NCBI GenBank assembly: GCA_027021385.1
Contig: JALUUL010000086.1
Span: 143,485 to 207,484, forward strand
Source: Planctomycetota bacterium
GTDB taxonomy: Bacteria; Planctomycetota; UBA1135; GCA-002748355
Direction: 5' to 3'
Length of the DNA stretch: 64,000 nucleotides
Within the stretch, counting starts at the first letter, position 1. Each line of letters begins with the position of its first letter. Under the pieces are notes generated by a model. It was not told where the DNA came from. It did no database searches and saw only the letters and a program-made list of their open reading frames with translations. Positions 25,895 to 35,387 of the stretch are shown here, one piece after another. The translations under genes were made by a program, and so were the position numbers.

Positions 25895-26179
25895 CCCGGT
25901 CTCCGGCCGGGACGGCGCCCTTCCCCGTCGGAGCGGCCCTTGTCCCGGGCCCGGGATGAGGACCGCTCGGCCTGCCGGGCGGCGGGCTCGGGGGGCGCGG
26001 CCTCCCGAATGCTCGAAAATCCCCGCCTGCCGGGCCTTGCCCCGGCGGGAGAGGGGGTGTTTGATGGTCGCCCTTCGTCCCGGGTGCGGCCCGCCGTCCG
26101 GCGGGGCTTCCGCCCCGGATCCGACCCCGATTCACACCCTGGAAACGGAGCCTCCCGAGGGGGTTCCGCATAGAACCAG

Positions 26180-26593
26180 ATGACCGTAAGGATCAGACTG
26201 CGCCGGACCGGCCGGCGGAATCGTGCTTGTTTTCGGCTCTGCGCGATGGATTCCCGATCCCCGCGCGACGGACGCGAACTGGAGATCCTGGGCTTCTACG
26301 ATCCCGTCGCCCCTCGTGTCGAGGACCAGTGCCGGATCAAGGGCGACCGCGTTCTCGATTGGGTCGCCCGGGGCGCCCAGCTCTCGGAGACGGCCCGCGC
26401 CCTCTGCCTGAGGGCCGGCGTCGAACTGCCCGCGGAGGAGACCGGAACGAGGCGGAAGCGCAAGACGAATCCGAACCAGGCGAAGCGCAAGCAGGAGCGC
26501 TTCATGCGCCTTTCGAAGGCCAAGAAGGAGCGCCGCCTCGCGCGTCTCGCCGCGAAGAAGGCCGCGGCCGCGGAGGCGGAAAGCTCCGAGTAG
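26180..26593 (+). CDS. rpsP: 30S ribosomal protein S16 with extended basic C-terminus
   Basis: 137 residues. The first 80 are canonical S16: VRIRLRRTGRRNRACFRL, DSRSPRDGRELEILGFYDP and the helix DRVLDWVARGAQLSETARAL. S16 is usually 80-90 residues. Here about 50 further residues are Lys/Arg/Ala-rich (RRKRKTNPNQAKRKQERFMR and on to KKAAAAEAESSE), a probable rRNA-contacting tail. The gene follows ffh, as expected, but the usual downstream rimM-trmD-rplS genes are not here. TAGAAC lies three bases before the ATG and there is no clear Shine-Dalgarno. Confidence 0.95.
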   Translation: MTVRIRLRRTGRRNRACFRLCAMDSRSPRDGRELEILGFYDPVAPRVEDQCRIKGDRVLDWVARGAQLSETARALCLRAGVELPAEETGTRRKRKTNPNQAKRKQERFMRLSKAKKERRLARLAAKKAAAAEAESSE

Positions 26594-26682
26594 GAAACCC
26601 TTTTCCCGGAGATCGAGGTCCGGAAGCAACGAGCCCCGTCTCCCCGGATGGGTCGAGGGTCTGAGATGCGTCGGAGTGGGGT

Positions 26683-28032
26683 GTGACCAAGAAGAAGAAG
26701 AGCGGGACCTCCCGCGGGAAGACCAGGGCTCCCTCGTCGAAGAAGACGCCGAGCCGTAAGACGGCGAAGGCGAAGACCCGGAAGGGAGGGAGCGGATCCG
26801 CCTCGCGGAGCGCGGGGGCGAAGACGACGAAGAAGACCTCCGGAACCCGGGGGGGGAGCGCGAAGACGAAGAGCGCGGCCTCCGCGAAGGCGGGCGCGCG
26901 GGCGAAGGGGACCGCGAAGAAGACGAAGACCGGAAGAGGAAAGACCGCGGGCAAGACGCCGGCGAAATCCTCCGCCGCGGGCTCCGGATCCAAGAAAGCG
27001 GTGAGAAAGCCCAAGAAGAGGACCGGCGCCCAGGTGAAGAAGGTCGTCGCCAAGCTCGCGGAAGCCAAGAAGAAGGCGGCCGCGAAGAAGGCGGCCGCGA
27101 AGAAGGCGGTGGCGAAGAGCTCCGAGTCGACCAGGAAGAAGGCGAAGAAGGCGACGGCCAAGAAGAGCCCCGCGAAGAAGGCGAAGGTCGTCAAGGTCAA
27201 GACCGAGCCCGTGGAGACGGCGAAACCCTCTCCCGGCGCGACCCGGAGCCTGCGTCTTCGTTCGCAGCCCGTCGAGGTCCAGGAGATCGATGTCCCGAGC
27301 GCCCGGCAGCGGAAATCCCGGATGCGGACCTACCGCCCCCGCAGCTACGGCAAGACCCCGAAGAAGGTCAAGCCCAAGGACCTGGTCCACACCCTGATCC
27401 AGTACATGGGCAAGGTCCCCCGCCCCCCGGCGAGGAAGGCGCCGAAGACCGTCGTCGAGGTCGGGATCTTCGCGATCTTCGCGATCGGGGGAAACCCCTC
27501 GGGGGCCTGCATGGAGGCCGTGCGGAGACTGCTCGAGACCTTCCCGGACTGGAACGAGTTCCGGATCAGCGACGCGATCGAGTTCCACGAACTGCTCGAG
27601 GATCTCGGCCTCAAGGATCTCTACGACCGCTGCGAGCGCGTCCTCGATTTCATCAACGACGTCTACCAGGACCAGAACCAGGTCGACCTCGAGTTCCTGA
27701 GGGACCTTCCTCCGGAGGATCGCCTGCAGATCCTCGACCGCTACACCTCGCTCGGCCCGCCGCTCGCGCACTTCCTGGCCTTGTCCCTCCAGGGTTTCGA
27801 GGGGGTGTTGTTCCATTATTCCCTCGCGAGGGTCGCCCAGCGTGTCGGGCTCGTCGAGCGCACGGGGTCCCCGAAGGTCCTCGTCGCCTCTCTCGAGAAG
27901 GCGCTCCAGGGCGAGGACGCGGTCTCGGCGCAGATCAACATGCTCGAGCTGGGGGAGGAGGTCTGCCACTCCAAGAACCCCTCCTGCCGGAATTGTTACC
28001 TGGTGCTCATGTGCAAGGACCGCAAGGTCTGA
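26683..28032 (+). CDS. Histone H1-like Lys/Ala tail fused to iron-sulphur HhH-GPD domain lacking catalytic residues
   Basis: 449 residues. Residues 1-190 are almost only Lys, Ala, Gly, Ser, Thr and Arg, with [20 protein letters not shown] repeats like histone H1 tails. Residues about 229-449 align with endonuclease III: a helical core, a hairpin region [20 protein letters not shown], then [11 protein letters not shown] and the four-Cys cluster C428-X6-C435-X2-C438-X5-C444. In an ungapped alignment to E. coli Nth from the hairpin onward, catalytic Lys120 becomes Pro360 and Asp138 becomes His378. The fold and cluster are therefore kept while glycosylase/lyase chemistry should be lost. I infer a DNA-binding or nucleoid role. 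The start is GTG 26683, after GGAGTGGG. Confidence 0.78.
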   Translation: MTKKKKSGTSRGKTRAPSSKKTPSRKTAKAKTRKGGSGSASRSAGAKTTKKTSGTRGGSAKTKSAASAKAGARAKGTAKKTKTGRGKTAGKTPAKSSAAGSGSKKAVRKPKKRTGAQVKKVVAKLAEAKKKAAAKKAAAKKAVAKSSESTRKKAKKATAKKSPAKKAKVVKVKTEPVETAKPSPGATRSLRLRSQPVEVQEIDVPSARQRKSRMRTYRPRSYGKTPKKVKPKDLVHTLIQYMGKVPRPPARKAPKTVVEVGIFAIFAIGGNPSGACMEAVRRLLETFPDWNEFRISDAIEFHELLEDLGLKDLYDRCERVLDFINDVYQDQNQVDLEFLRDLPPEDRLQILDRYTSLGPPLAHFLALSLQGFEGVLFHYSLARVAQRVGLVERTGSPKVLVASLEKALQGEDAVSAQINMLELGEEVCHSKNPSCRNCYLVLMCKDRKV

Positions 28033-28052
28033 GTCAGGACCCACCGGGCCCC

Positions 28053-28649
28053 TTGCTCCTGGCCTCGACCTCCCCCCGGAGGAGAGCCCTCCTCGAGGCC
28101 GCCCTCCTCCCCTTCCTCCCGGTGCCCCCCGGCCCCGAGCCCCTCCGGGAGGAGCTTCCCCAAGGCCGGATCGAGGAGCAGGTCCTCCACGCGGCGGAGT
28201 CGAAGGCGCGGGGCGCCCGGTGCTCGGGGTTGCGCGGCCTTGTCCTGGGCGCCGATACGGTCGTCGTCCACGAGGGCGGGGTCCTCGGAAAGCCCGCCGA
28301 TGCGTCCGAGGCGGAGTCCATGCTGCGGCGGTTGTTCCGGGGGCCCCATCTCGTCCTGACGGCCGTCGCCTTCCTTCCCTCGCCCCCAAGCGGGCGACTC
28401 GCCCCGCCGGTCCGCGCCCTCGCCGCCTCCCGGGTTCTCCTCCGCGACCCGGGGAAGGAGGTCCTCGAGGCCTACCTCAAAGGGGACGAATGGAAGGACA
28501 AGGCCGGAGCCTACGCGATCCAGGGGGAGGCCGGGGCCTGGGCGAGGCTCCTCGCCGGCCGCAGGGATACGGTCGTCGGGCTTCCGATGGACCGGGTCCT
28601 CCGCGCCTGGGAGGCCTGGAACCTGGGGATGCCCCTCCCCTTCGCTTGA
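28053..28649 (+). CDS. maf: Maf-family nucleotide pyrophosphatase
   Basis: 198 residues, typical length. The family N-terminus [14 protein letters not shown] is followed by [20 protein letters not shown], with the catalytic Asp in GADTVV, then [18 protein letters not shown] and [13 protein letters not shown]. Maf proteins hydrolyse non-canonical or canonical NTPs to NMP and pyrophosphate, and some influence septum formation. TTG 28053 is chosen because it places the family motif at the start; an in-frame GTG at 28011 would add 14 residues and overlap the upstream gene. The rpmE promoter sits across its stop codon. Confidence 0.88.
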   Translation: MLLASTSPRRRALLEAALLPFLPVPPGPEPLREELPQGRIEEQVLHAAESKARGARCSGLRGLVLGADTVVVHEGGVLGKPADASEAESMLRRLFRGPHLVLTAVAFLPSPPSGRLAPPVRALAASRVLLRDPGKEVLEAYLKGDEWKDKAGAYAIQGEAGAWARLLAGRRDTVVGLPMDRVLRAWEAWNLGMPLPFA

Positions 28650-28673
28650 CGGTGGCGGCGGGCCGCCTATGCT
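28646..28673 (+). promoter_or_regulatory. Sigma-70-type promoter for rpmE
   Basis: TTGACG at 28646-28651 and TATGCT at 28668-28673 are separated by 16 bases. This is the best -35/-10 pair I found in the window, and it lies about 60 bases upstream of the L31 start, overlapping the maf stop. It would drive rpmE-prfA and perhaps the genes beyond. Confidence 0.6.
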
Positions 28674-28735
28674 GTTTCCCCTTTCCTCGTTCCGGGCCCC
28701 GGGCCCGACCCTTCCCGGCAGGAGGCCGAGCCAGG

Positions 28736-28951
28736 ATGCGGCAAGACATCCATCCGAAGTACCAGGAGTGCACGGTGACCTGCGCCTGTGGGGCGACCTT
28801 CACCACGCGGTCGACGATCTCTTCGGTGAAGATCGACATCTGCAGCCAGTGCCATCCGTTCTACACCGGCAAGCAGAAGTTCGTCGATACCGCCGGACGC
28901 GTCGACAAGTTCCTGCGCCGTTACGGGAAGTCCGAGCAGGACAAGGCTTGA
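28736..28951 (+). CDS. rpmE: 50S ribosomal protein L31
   Basis: 71 residues. [19 protein letters not shown] and [25 protein letters not shown] are diagnostic. The Cys residues in TCACG and CSQCH make this the zinc-binding (C+) type, so it is the primary rather than the zinc-starvation paralogue. GGAGG at 28721-28725 is ten bases before ATG 28736. It is followed 34 bases later by prfA, a common bacterial gene order. Confidence 0.96.
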   Translation: MRQDIHPKYQECTVTCACGATFTTRSTISSVKIDICSQCHPFYTGKQKFVDTAGRVDKFLRRYGKSEQDKA

Positions 28952-28985
28952 ACCCCGACGAGGGGCCCGCGGCCCCCCGGTTCCG

Positions 28986-30086
28986 ATGACCGCTCCCCTT
29001 TCCCCCGGTTTCCGGCGGAGACTCGAAGAACTGGCCGCCCGCCGCCGGGAACTCGAGGAACGAGCCCTCGATCCCGAATGGACGGGGGACCCCCGGCGCT
29101 CGAAGACCCTGTTCCGGGAACTCGGGCGGCTCCGCAAGATCGGGGACCTCGAAGAACGGGTCGAGGAACTCGAGCGACGGCTCGCGGAGGCCCGGAACCT
29201 CTGCGAAGGCGGCGAGGATCCGGAACTCGAGGACCTGGCTGCGGGAGAGGTGTCGGAACTCGAGAAGGCCCTTCCCCCCCTCGTCGAGGAACTCGAGGGT
29301 CTTCTCCTGGAGGACGACGCCGATCTGGACCGTGACGCGGTTCTCGAGATCCGGGCCGGCACCGGAGGGGTCGAAGCGGCACTGTTCGCCCGGGACCTGG
29401 CGAGGATGTACGAACGGTATTGCGAGCGGCGGCTCTGGAAGATGCGCCCCCTCGCGGTCTCGCTCTCCGAACTCGGAGGTTTCAAGGAGGCCTTCTTCGA
29501 GGTCCGGGGCGAGGAGGTCTTCCGCCGCCTCCGGTTCGAGATGGGGGGGCACAGGGTGCAGCGGGTCCCGGCGACGGAGAGCCAGGGACGGATCCATACC
29601 TCGCTGGCGACCGTAGCCGTGCTTCCCCAGGCCGAGGAGGTCGATGTCCGCATCGACGAGAAGGACCTCGAGATCCAGACGACGACCTCCTCGGGACCCG
29701 GGGGCCAGCACGTCAACAAGACCCAGTCCGCGGTCCGGATCACGCACCTCCCGACCGGCCTGGTCGTCTACTGCCAGGAAGAGCGGTCCCAGCACAAGAA
29801 CAAGGCCCGGGCCCTCCAACTCCTCCGGACCCGGCTCTACGACCAGGAGCGGAGGCGCAGGGAGGAGGAACGGGCCGAGGTCCGGAGGTCGCAGGTCGGG
29901 AGCGGGGACCGCAACCAGCGGATCCGGACCTACAACTTCCGGGACAACCGGGTGACCGATCACCGGATCCCGAAGAACTACTCCCTGCAGAAGGTCCTGG
30001 AAGGGGACCTGGATCCCCTGTTCGAGGATCTCCTGCGATTGGAACGGGACCTCCGCCTCAAGGAGTCGAGTTTCCAAGAAGGTTGA
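28986..30086 (+). CDS. prfA: Peptide chain release factor 1
   Basis: 366 residues, standard size. The catalytic GGQ is in [17 protein letters not shown]. The stop-codon recognition tripeptide is PAT in [18 protein letters not shown], which identifies RF1 (UAA/UAG) rather than RF2. The N-terminal helical domain (1-110) and C-terminal [12 protein letters not shown] block are also typical. The enzyme that methylates the GGQ Gln, PrmC, is encoded two genes downstream, with a small membrane protein gene between them. Confidence 0.96.
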   Translation: MTAPLSPGFRRRLEELAARRRELEERALDPEWTGDPRRSKTLFRELGRLRKIGDLEERVEELERRLAEARNLCEGGEDPELEDLAAGEVSELEKALPPLVEELEGLLLEDDADLDRDAVLEIRAGTGGVEAALFARDLARMYERYCERRLWKMRPLAVSLSELGGFKEAFFEVRGEEVFRRLRFEMGGHRVQRVPATESQGRIHTSLATVAVLPQAEEVDVRIDEKDLEIQTTTSSGPGGQHVNKTQSAVRITHLPTGLVVYCQEERSQHKNKARALQLLRTRLYDQERRRREEERAEVRRSQVGSGDRNQRIRTYNFRDNRVTDHRIPKNYSLQKVLEGDLDPLFEDLLRLERDLRLKESSFQEG

Positions 30087-30163
30087 ACCATTTTCCCCGC
30101 CCCCGTTTAGGATGTTTCCTCCCCGAAACGGGGAGAGCAGCCAGATCCCAGAGGTAGCCGGAC

Positions 30164-30805
30164 ATGACCGAAACGCATCCCGAGGAGCTCCAAGAACTCG
30201 AACCCCTCCACGAATCGGACCCCGGGGGCGCGCCCGCCCCGTCGGGGGCGGCGGAACCGCAGTACCAGGCGATGATCCTCCAGCGCCTGATGTCGGGGAT
30301 GGCCGCTCCGTTCTTCAACCTCGGCGCCGACAAGGCCTACTACCGCTTCTTCTTCGGGGGGTTGCTGATCACGCTGGGGGCCCTGATGCCCTTCGATTCC
30401 GACTGGACCCATCTCGGCTACCGCAGCTTCACCGGAGCGCTCTGGCTGATCATCGGGCTCGGGGTCATGTGGACGATGTGGGGCGCGATCTCGACGGGGA
30501 AGGTGCGCTTCCGCTGGCTCCTCCTGGCCGGGATCCCCCTGCTCTGGTCCCTCTGGCACCTGTTCATGAACCCGGAACCTCCGGACTTCGGACCCGGGAT
30601 CGAGGGCTGGGGCGACCTCTTCGCCCTGATCGGCAAGAGGGAGCTGTCGGCCTTCGGGAACGGTCTCCAGCACTACGGTCCGGGACGCCTCTTCGTCCTC
30701 CTGGGGTCTCTCTACGTCGAACTCACGTTCATCCTGGGGGTGTTCGGCGGCGTGCAGAAGAACAAGCAGATAAAGGCCGGACGCGCGGCGGCCCGCCGGC
30801 GCTGA
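30164..30805 (+). CDS. Four-helix membrane protein of unknown function
   Basis: 213 residues. The N-terminal 35 are acidic and Pro/Ala-rich. Hydrophobic segments lie near residues 62-76 (FFFGGLLITLGALMPF), 90-107 (FTGALWLIIGLGVMWTMW), 117-134 (WLLLAGIPLLWSLWHLF) and 175-194 (LFVLLGSLYVELTFILGVFG), and the tail is basic. No family is recognised. It lies between prfA and prmC on the same strand and is probably co-transcribed with them, which does not itself reveal a function. A TTTAGGAT stretch near 30105-30112 could be a -10 element of its own. Confidence 0.7.
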   Translation: MTETHPEELQELEPLHESDPGGAPAPSGAAEPQYQAMILQRLMSGMAAPFFNLGADKAYYRFFFGGLLITLGALMPFDSDWTHLGYRSFTGALWLIIGLGVMWTMWGAISTGKVRFRWLLLAGIPLLWSLWHLFMNPEPPDFGPGIEGWGDLFALIGKRELSAFGNGLQHYGPGRLFVLLGSLYVELTFILGVFGGVQKNKQIKAGRAAARRR

Positions 30806-30816
30806 CGGGCGTCTCG

Positions 30817-31743
30817 ATGACCGGGAACGACTGGACGGTCGGCTCGGTCCTCGAAGCGGCGGAGCGTTGGCTCGCGGAACGGGGGAGAGGGGGGGCCCGG
30901 CGGCGCTCCGATCTCTGCTCTTGCTTGGCCGCGGTCTGCGGCACGGACCGGCTCAGGGTGTTGATGGACCATGAGCGCCCTCTCGGGGAGGCCGAGAGGG
31001 CCTCGTTCCGGGGGATGGTCCGCAGGCTCGGCGAGGGCGAGCCCCTGGCCTACGTTCTCGGCCGGCGCTCCTTCCACGGCCGGGTCTTCGAGGTCGATCC
31101 TTCGGTGCTGATCCCCAGGCCCGAGACCGAATGCCTCGTCGAGGCGGCCCTGGCCTCGCTGCCGGAAGGGAGCCGCGTGTTCGAGCCCGGGACGGGTTCG
31201 GGATGCATCGCGGTGAGCCTCGTCCTCGAACGTCCGGACCTCGAGGTCCTGGCCTCGGACCTCTCCCCCGAGGCGCTGGCCCTGGCCCGGCGGAACGCCC
31301 GGACCCTCGGCGCCCCAAAGGACCGGCTCGTCTTCCGCCGGGGGGACTGGTGGGAGGCCGCCAGGGGGGAGCGATTCGACGCCCTGGTCTCGAATCCGCC
31401 CTACGTGGATCCGAGGCGTCCCGAACTCTGCGACCCCGAGGTCCTCGCCTTCGAACCGGCCGAGGCCCTCTTCGCCTCCGCCGGAGATCCCCTTGCGGCC
31501 GTCAGGACCCTCCTCGAGGGCTGCGGGCGGGGGCTGAATCCCGGAGGCCTCGTGTTCCTCGAACTTGGAATCGACACGATCGAGGGGGCCCGGCTCCTGG
31601 CCGAGGAATGCGGGAGTCTCGAAGAGGTCCGCGTCCTTCCGGATCTGGGGGGGAGACCCCGGATCCTCAGGGCGCGCCGGAAGGGGTCATCTCCAGATCC
31701 AGGGGCGCCTCGGACCGGCGATCAGGACCCCTCCGCCCTCTAG
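30817..31743 (+). CDS. prmC: Release factor glutamine methyltransferase PrmC (HemK)
   Basis: 308 residues. An N-terminal helical domain (about 1-85) precedes the Rossmann-fold methyltransferase. The S-adenosylmethionine loop is EPGTGSGCIAVSLVLE and the catalytic motif is SNPPYVDP. LIPRPETECLVEAAL is the conserved PrmC/HemK segment. It N5-methylates the GGQ glutamine of RF1 and RF2. The last 19 codons or so (a Pro/Asp-rich tail) overlap the convergent beta-propeller gene by 57 bases, which suggests a slightly extended reading frame. ATG 30817 lies 11 bases after the membrane protein stop. Confidence 0.93.
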   Translation: MTGNDWTVGSVLEAAERWLAERGRGGARRRSDLCSCLAAVCGTDRLRVLMDHERPLGEAERASFRGMVRRLGEGEPLAYVLGRRSFHGRVFEVDPSVLIPRPETECLVEAALASLPEGSRVFEPGTGSGCIAVSLVLERPDLEVLASDLSPEALALARRNARTLGAPKDRLVFRRGDWWEAARGERFDALVSNPPYVDPRRPELCDPEVLAFEPAEALFASAGDPLAAVRTLLEGCGRGLNPGGLVFLELGIDTIEGARLLAEECGSLEEVRVLPDLGGRPRILRARRKGSSPDPGAPRTGDQDPSAL

Positions 31744-33561
31744 GGGGAGGATCGGCCCCTGGAGTTCGGGCGCGGCGGCCCCGAGTTCGAGGGCCCGCTC
31801 GTAGTACAGGTCCTTGGAGAGGTCCAGCCAGTAGAGACTGCGATCGTTGACGAGGACGAGGCTCCCCTCGGTCAGGAGGAACCGTTCCGGGAGGGTCTCG
31901 CCGCTCTGGAACGGCGGCGCGTCGTAGCGGGGCCTCTTTGGCGGCGCCCCGCCTTCCGGACGGAGCCGGAGCCTGACCGGACCCGCTTCGAGCCAACCCT
32001 CCCGGAGGAAGTAGACCCTGCCCGAACCGCGGACCCGTCCGAGGAAGGAACGGAGGCTTCGCCGCGGGAGGGGCGGGTCGAGGAGGAGGCCCTTCCGGCC
32101 GGGGTTCCTCCGGAGCCGGTAGAACCAATCCGAATCGGAGGGGGCGAAGCAGAGGTCGTCCTCCCCGACCGCGAGGAAGGGCCTTCGCCAGGGCGTCCGT
32201 TTGCCTCCGAGCCGCTCGAGCCGGGCCGTCCGGAAGGACCAGCGGACCTCACCCGTCCGGGCGTCGAGACGGAAGAGGAGACCGAGCCCGGTCGGAACGA
32301 ACAGGTCCCCGTCGGCGAAGGCCATCGGGGCGGGCCGCAGCCGGCCGGGGCCGAGTTCCTCCTGCCTCGATTCGATCAGGTCCGAACCCAGGGGGGCTCC
32401 CTGGCAGAGGTCGCGGGACCAGAGCGGACGGCCGTTGCGGGCCAGGCAGGTCAGGGACAGGACGGCGTTCAGCTTGTCCTCGAAGCGGACCGTGCGGACG
32501 AAACAGCGGTCCCCGGCCAGGAGGGGGCCGCCGAGCGGAACCCCCCGATCGGGGCGCCAGGTCCAGACCCGACGCGGGCGTCCGTCCTCGTGGCGGCGGT
32601 AGAGGGCGAGAAGGGGGGCGGCGGAGCCGCTCCTCCCGGGGCCGGTCCCGAAGACGAAGGCGACGCGATCCCCCGACGCGGCCGGGAGGACGGGGCTTTC
32701 TCCGGAGGGACCGCGCAGATCCACGCGGAGATCGACGAACGAGGGCCTTCGCAGGGTCCCGTCGGGGCCAAGGTCGGCGGTCAGGAGATGGGTCGGGGAG
32801 AGGAGGAAGAGGATCCTTCCCTCGGGGCCCCGGCCCAGGACGGCGGAGGAGGAGCGGAGGACGCGGTTCCCGGGCCAGAGGGAAAGGGCGCGGGGCGGTC
32901 CCGAGGGCGGAGTCTTCGGAGCGCCGGGGGCGGTCCCCGCGAGGTCGCGGCCGGGAAGGGGCATCGGGGTTTTTAGAATCCCGGACGGGCGCGTGGAAGG
33001 GGGGGGGAGACCGAGGGCCCGCAGGATCCCCGCGGCTTCCTCGAGTTCGCCCCGTTCGGCCCGCAGGGCCGCGAGCCTCCGCAAGGCCCGTTTCGAGACC
33101 TCGGTCCCGGGCCAGGTCGAGGGGATCCCCGCCAGGACGCGCGGGTCCGAGCCCGCCCAGGTCAGGGCCGTCCGGGCCTCCTTTTCCCAGGCCTCGAGGA
33201 AGGTCCTCCTCCGCGCCTCGGGCCAGGAGGCCACGAGGTCCCGGATCAGGGTTCCGAGGTCCCGGGTCTCGCGCCTTCCGAAGTCGACCTGCGCCGCGGC
33301 CCAGGCGGGAAGGAGGAGCGGGGCGAAGATCCTGCGCGCCTTCTCCGCCTCACCCTCGAGAAGGGCGTCGACCCCCTTCTCGAGTTTCCGGAGGCGGGAG
33401 CGATCGACCCGGCGGATCACGAAGCTGCGATTCGTTCCGGCCTCCCTCGATTCGTTGTCGGGGGACTGGGGCCGCGGGGAGGCCGGGGTCCCCGAGGGGA
33501 GGAGGGCCCCCAGGAGGAGGGGGAGGAGGAGCCGGAATCCCCGCCGGGCGCCCGCCCGCAC
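31687..33561 (-). CDS. Exported PQQ-like beta-propeller protein
   Basis: 624 residues. A signal peptide (RLLLPLLLGALLPSGTPA) is followed by a charged helical region (about 40-190) and a repeat domain (about 220-624). Blade-like units contain phrases such as LLALYRRHEDGRPRRVWTWR, LTCLARNGRPLWSRDL and LFRLDARTGEVRWSFRT, the last being a good PQQ-repeat motif. No PQQ cofactor-binding residues are evident, so a binding or scaffold role resembling BamB-type propellers is more likely than dehydrogenase activity. The start is GTG 33561, three bases after the FtsB-like stop, placing it third in the eno operon. Confidence 0.68.
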   Translation of the reverse strand: MRAGARRGFRLLLPLLLGALLPSGTPASPRPQSPDNESREAGTNRSFVIRRVDRSRLRKLEKGVDALLEGEAEKARRIFAPLLLPAWAAAQVDFGRRETRDLGTLIRDLVASWPEARRRTFLEAWEKEARTALTWAGSDPRVLAGIPSTWPGTEVSKRALRRLAALRAERGELEEAAGILRALGLPPPSTRPSGILKTPMPLPGRDLAGTAPGAPKTPPSGPPRALSLWPGNRVLRSSSAVLGRGPEGRILFLLSPTHLLTADLGPDGTLRRPSFVDLRVDLRGPSGESPVLPAASGDRVAFVFGTGPGRSGSAAPLLALYRRHEDGRPRRVWTWRPDRGVPLGGPLLAGDRCFVRTVRFEDKLNAVLSLTCLARNGRPLWSRDLCQGAPLGSDLIESRQEELGPGRLRPAPMAFADGDLFVPTGLGLLFRLDARTGEVRWSFRTARLERLGGKRTPWRRPFLAVGEDDLCFAPSDSDWFYRLRRNPGRKGLLLDPPLPRRSLRSFLGRVRGSGRVYFLREGWLEAGPVRLRLRPEGGAPPKRPRYDAPPFQSGETLPERFLLTEGSLVLVNDRSLYWLDLSKDLYYERALELGAAAPELQGPILPLEGGGVLIAGPRRPWIWR

Positions 33562-33564
33562 CCC

Positions 33565-33876
33565 TCAGCGCCTCGTTTCCGGATGGTCCGGACGGGGAGG
33601 AAGCACGCCCTTGGCGTCGAGCGCCCGCTCCCAGGCCTGGGGGTCTTCCCTGAGGGAGCGAAGTCTGCGCCGAAGCCTCTCGCCGCGGTCCAGGAGCCGT
33701 CGTTCCCGGGTCCGTTGGAAGGCATGGGCCTTCTCGGCGGCTCGAAGTTCCCTCCATCCGGGGAGGACGTCGAAGAGGAGGACCTTGAGCGTGAAGAGGG
33801 AGAAGAGAATCGTGAAGGCGGCCGGCAGCCAGCGGCCCGCCCGGATCCGGTCCCCGCCCTCGATTCCCCGCTGCAT
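33565..33876 (-). CDS. FtsB/DivIC-like septum formation initiator
   Basis: 103 residues. One membrane helix (AAFTILFSLFTLKVLLFDVL, near 19-38) is followed by a charged helix with coiled-coil character (ELRAAEKAHAFQRTRERRLL). Small bitopic proteins of this form next to enolase are usually FtsB or DivIC, which bridge FtsL and FtsQ in the divisome. The eno-ftsB adjacency is known from many proteobacteria. The sequence is too short and diverged to be certain. It sits six bases after eno and three before the propeller gene. Confidence 0.65.
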   Translation of the reverse strand: MQRGIEGGDRIRAGRWLPAAFTILFSLFTLKVLLFDVLPGWRELRAAEKAHAFQRTRERRLLDRGERLRRRLRSLREDPQAWERALDAKGVLPPRPDHPETRR

Positions 33877-33882
33877 CCGCCC

Positions 33883-35256
<1,374 letters not shown>

Positions 35257-35387
35257 TTATCCGCCCCCGTCCTCCCTTGCCTGATCGAGCGGATCTGGGA
35301 GAATCGATTCCTTCCCCTCGCGGGCCCTTGATCTTCCTTTTTCCGACGTCCCTCCGTTTCCAGTCCTCTCTTTTCCAGGGGGTCATC

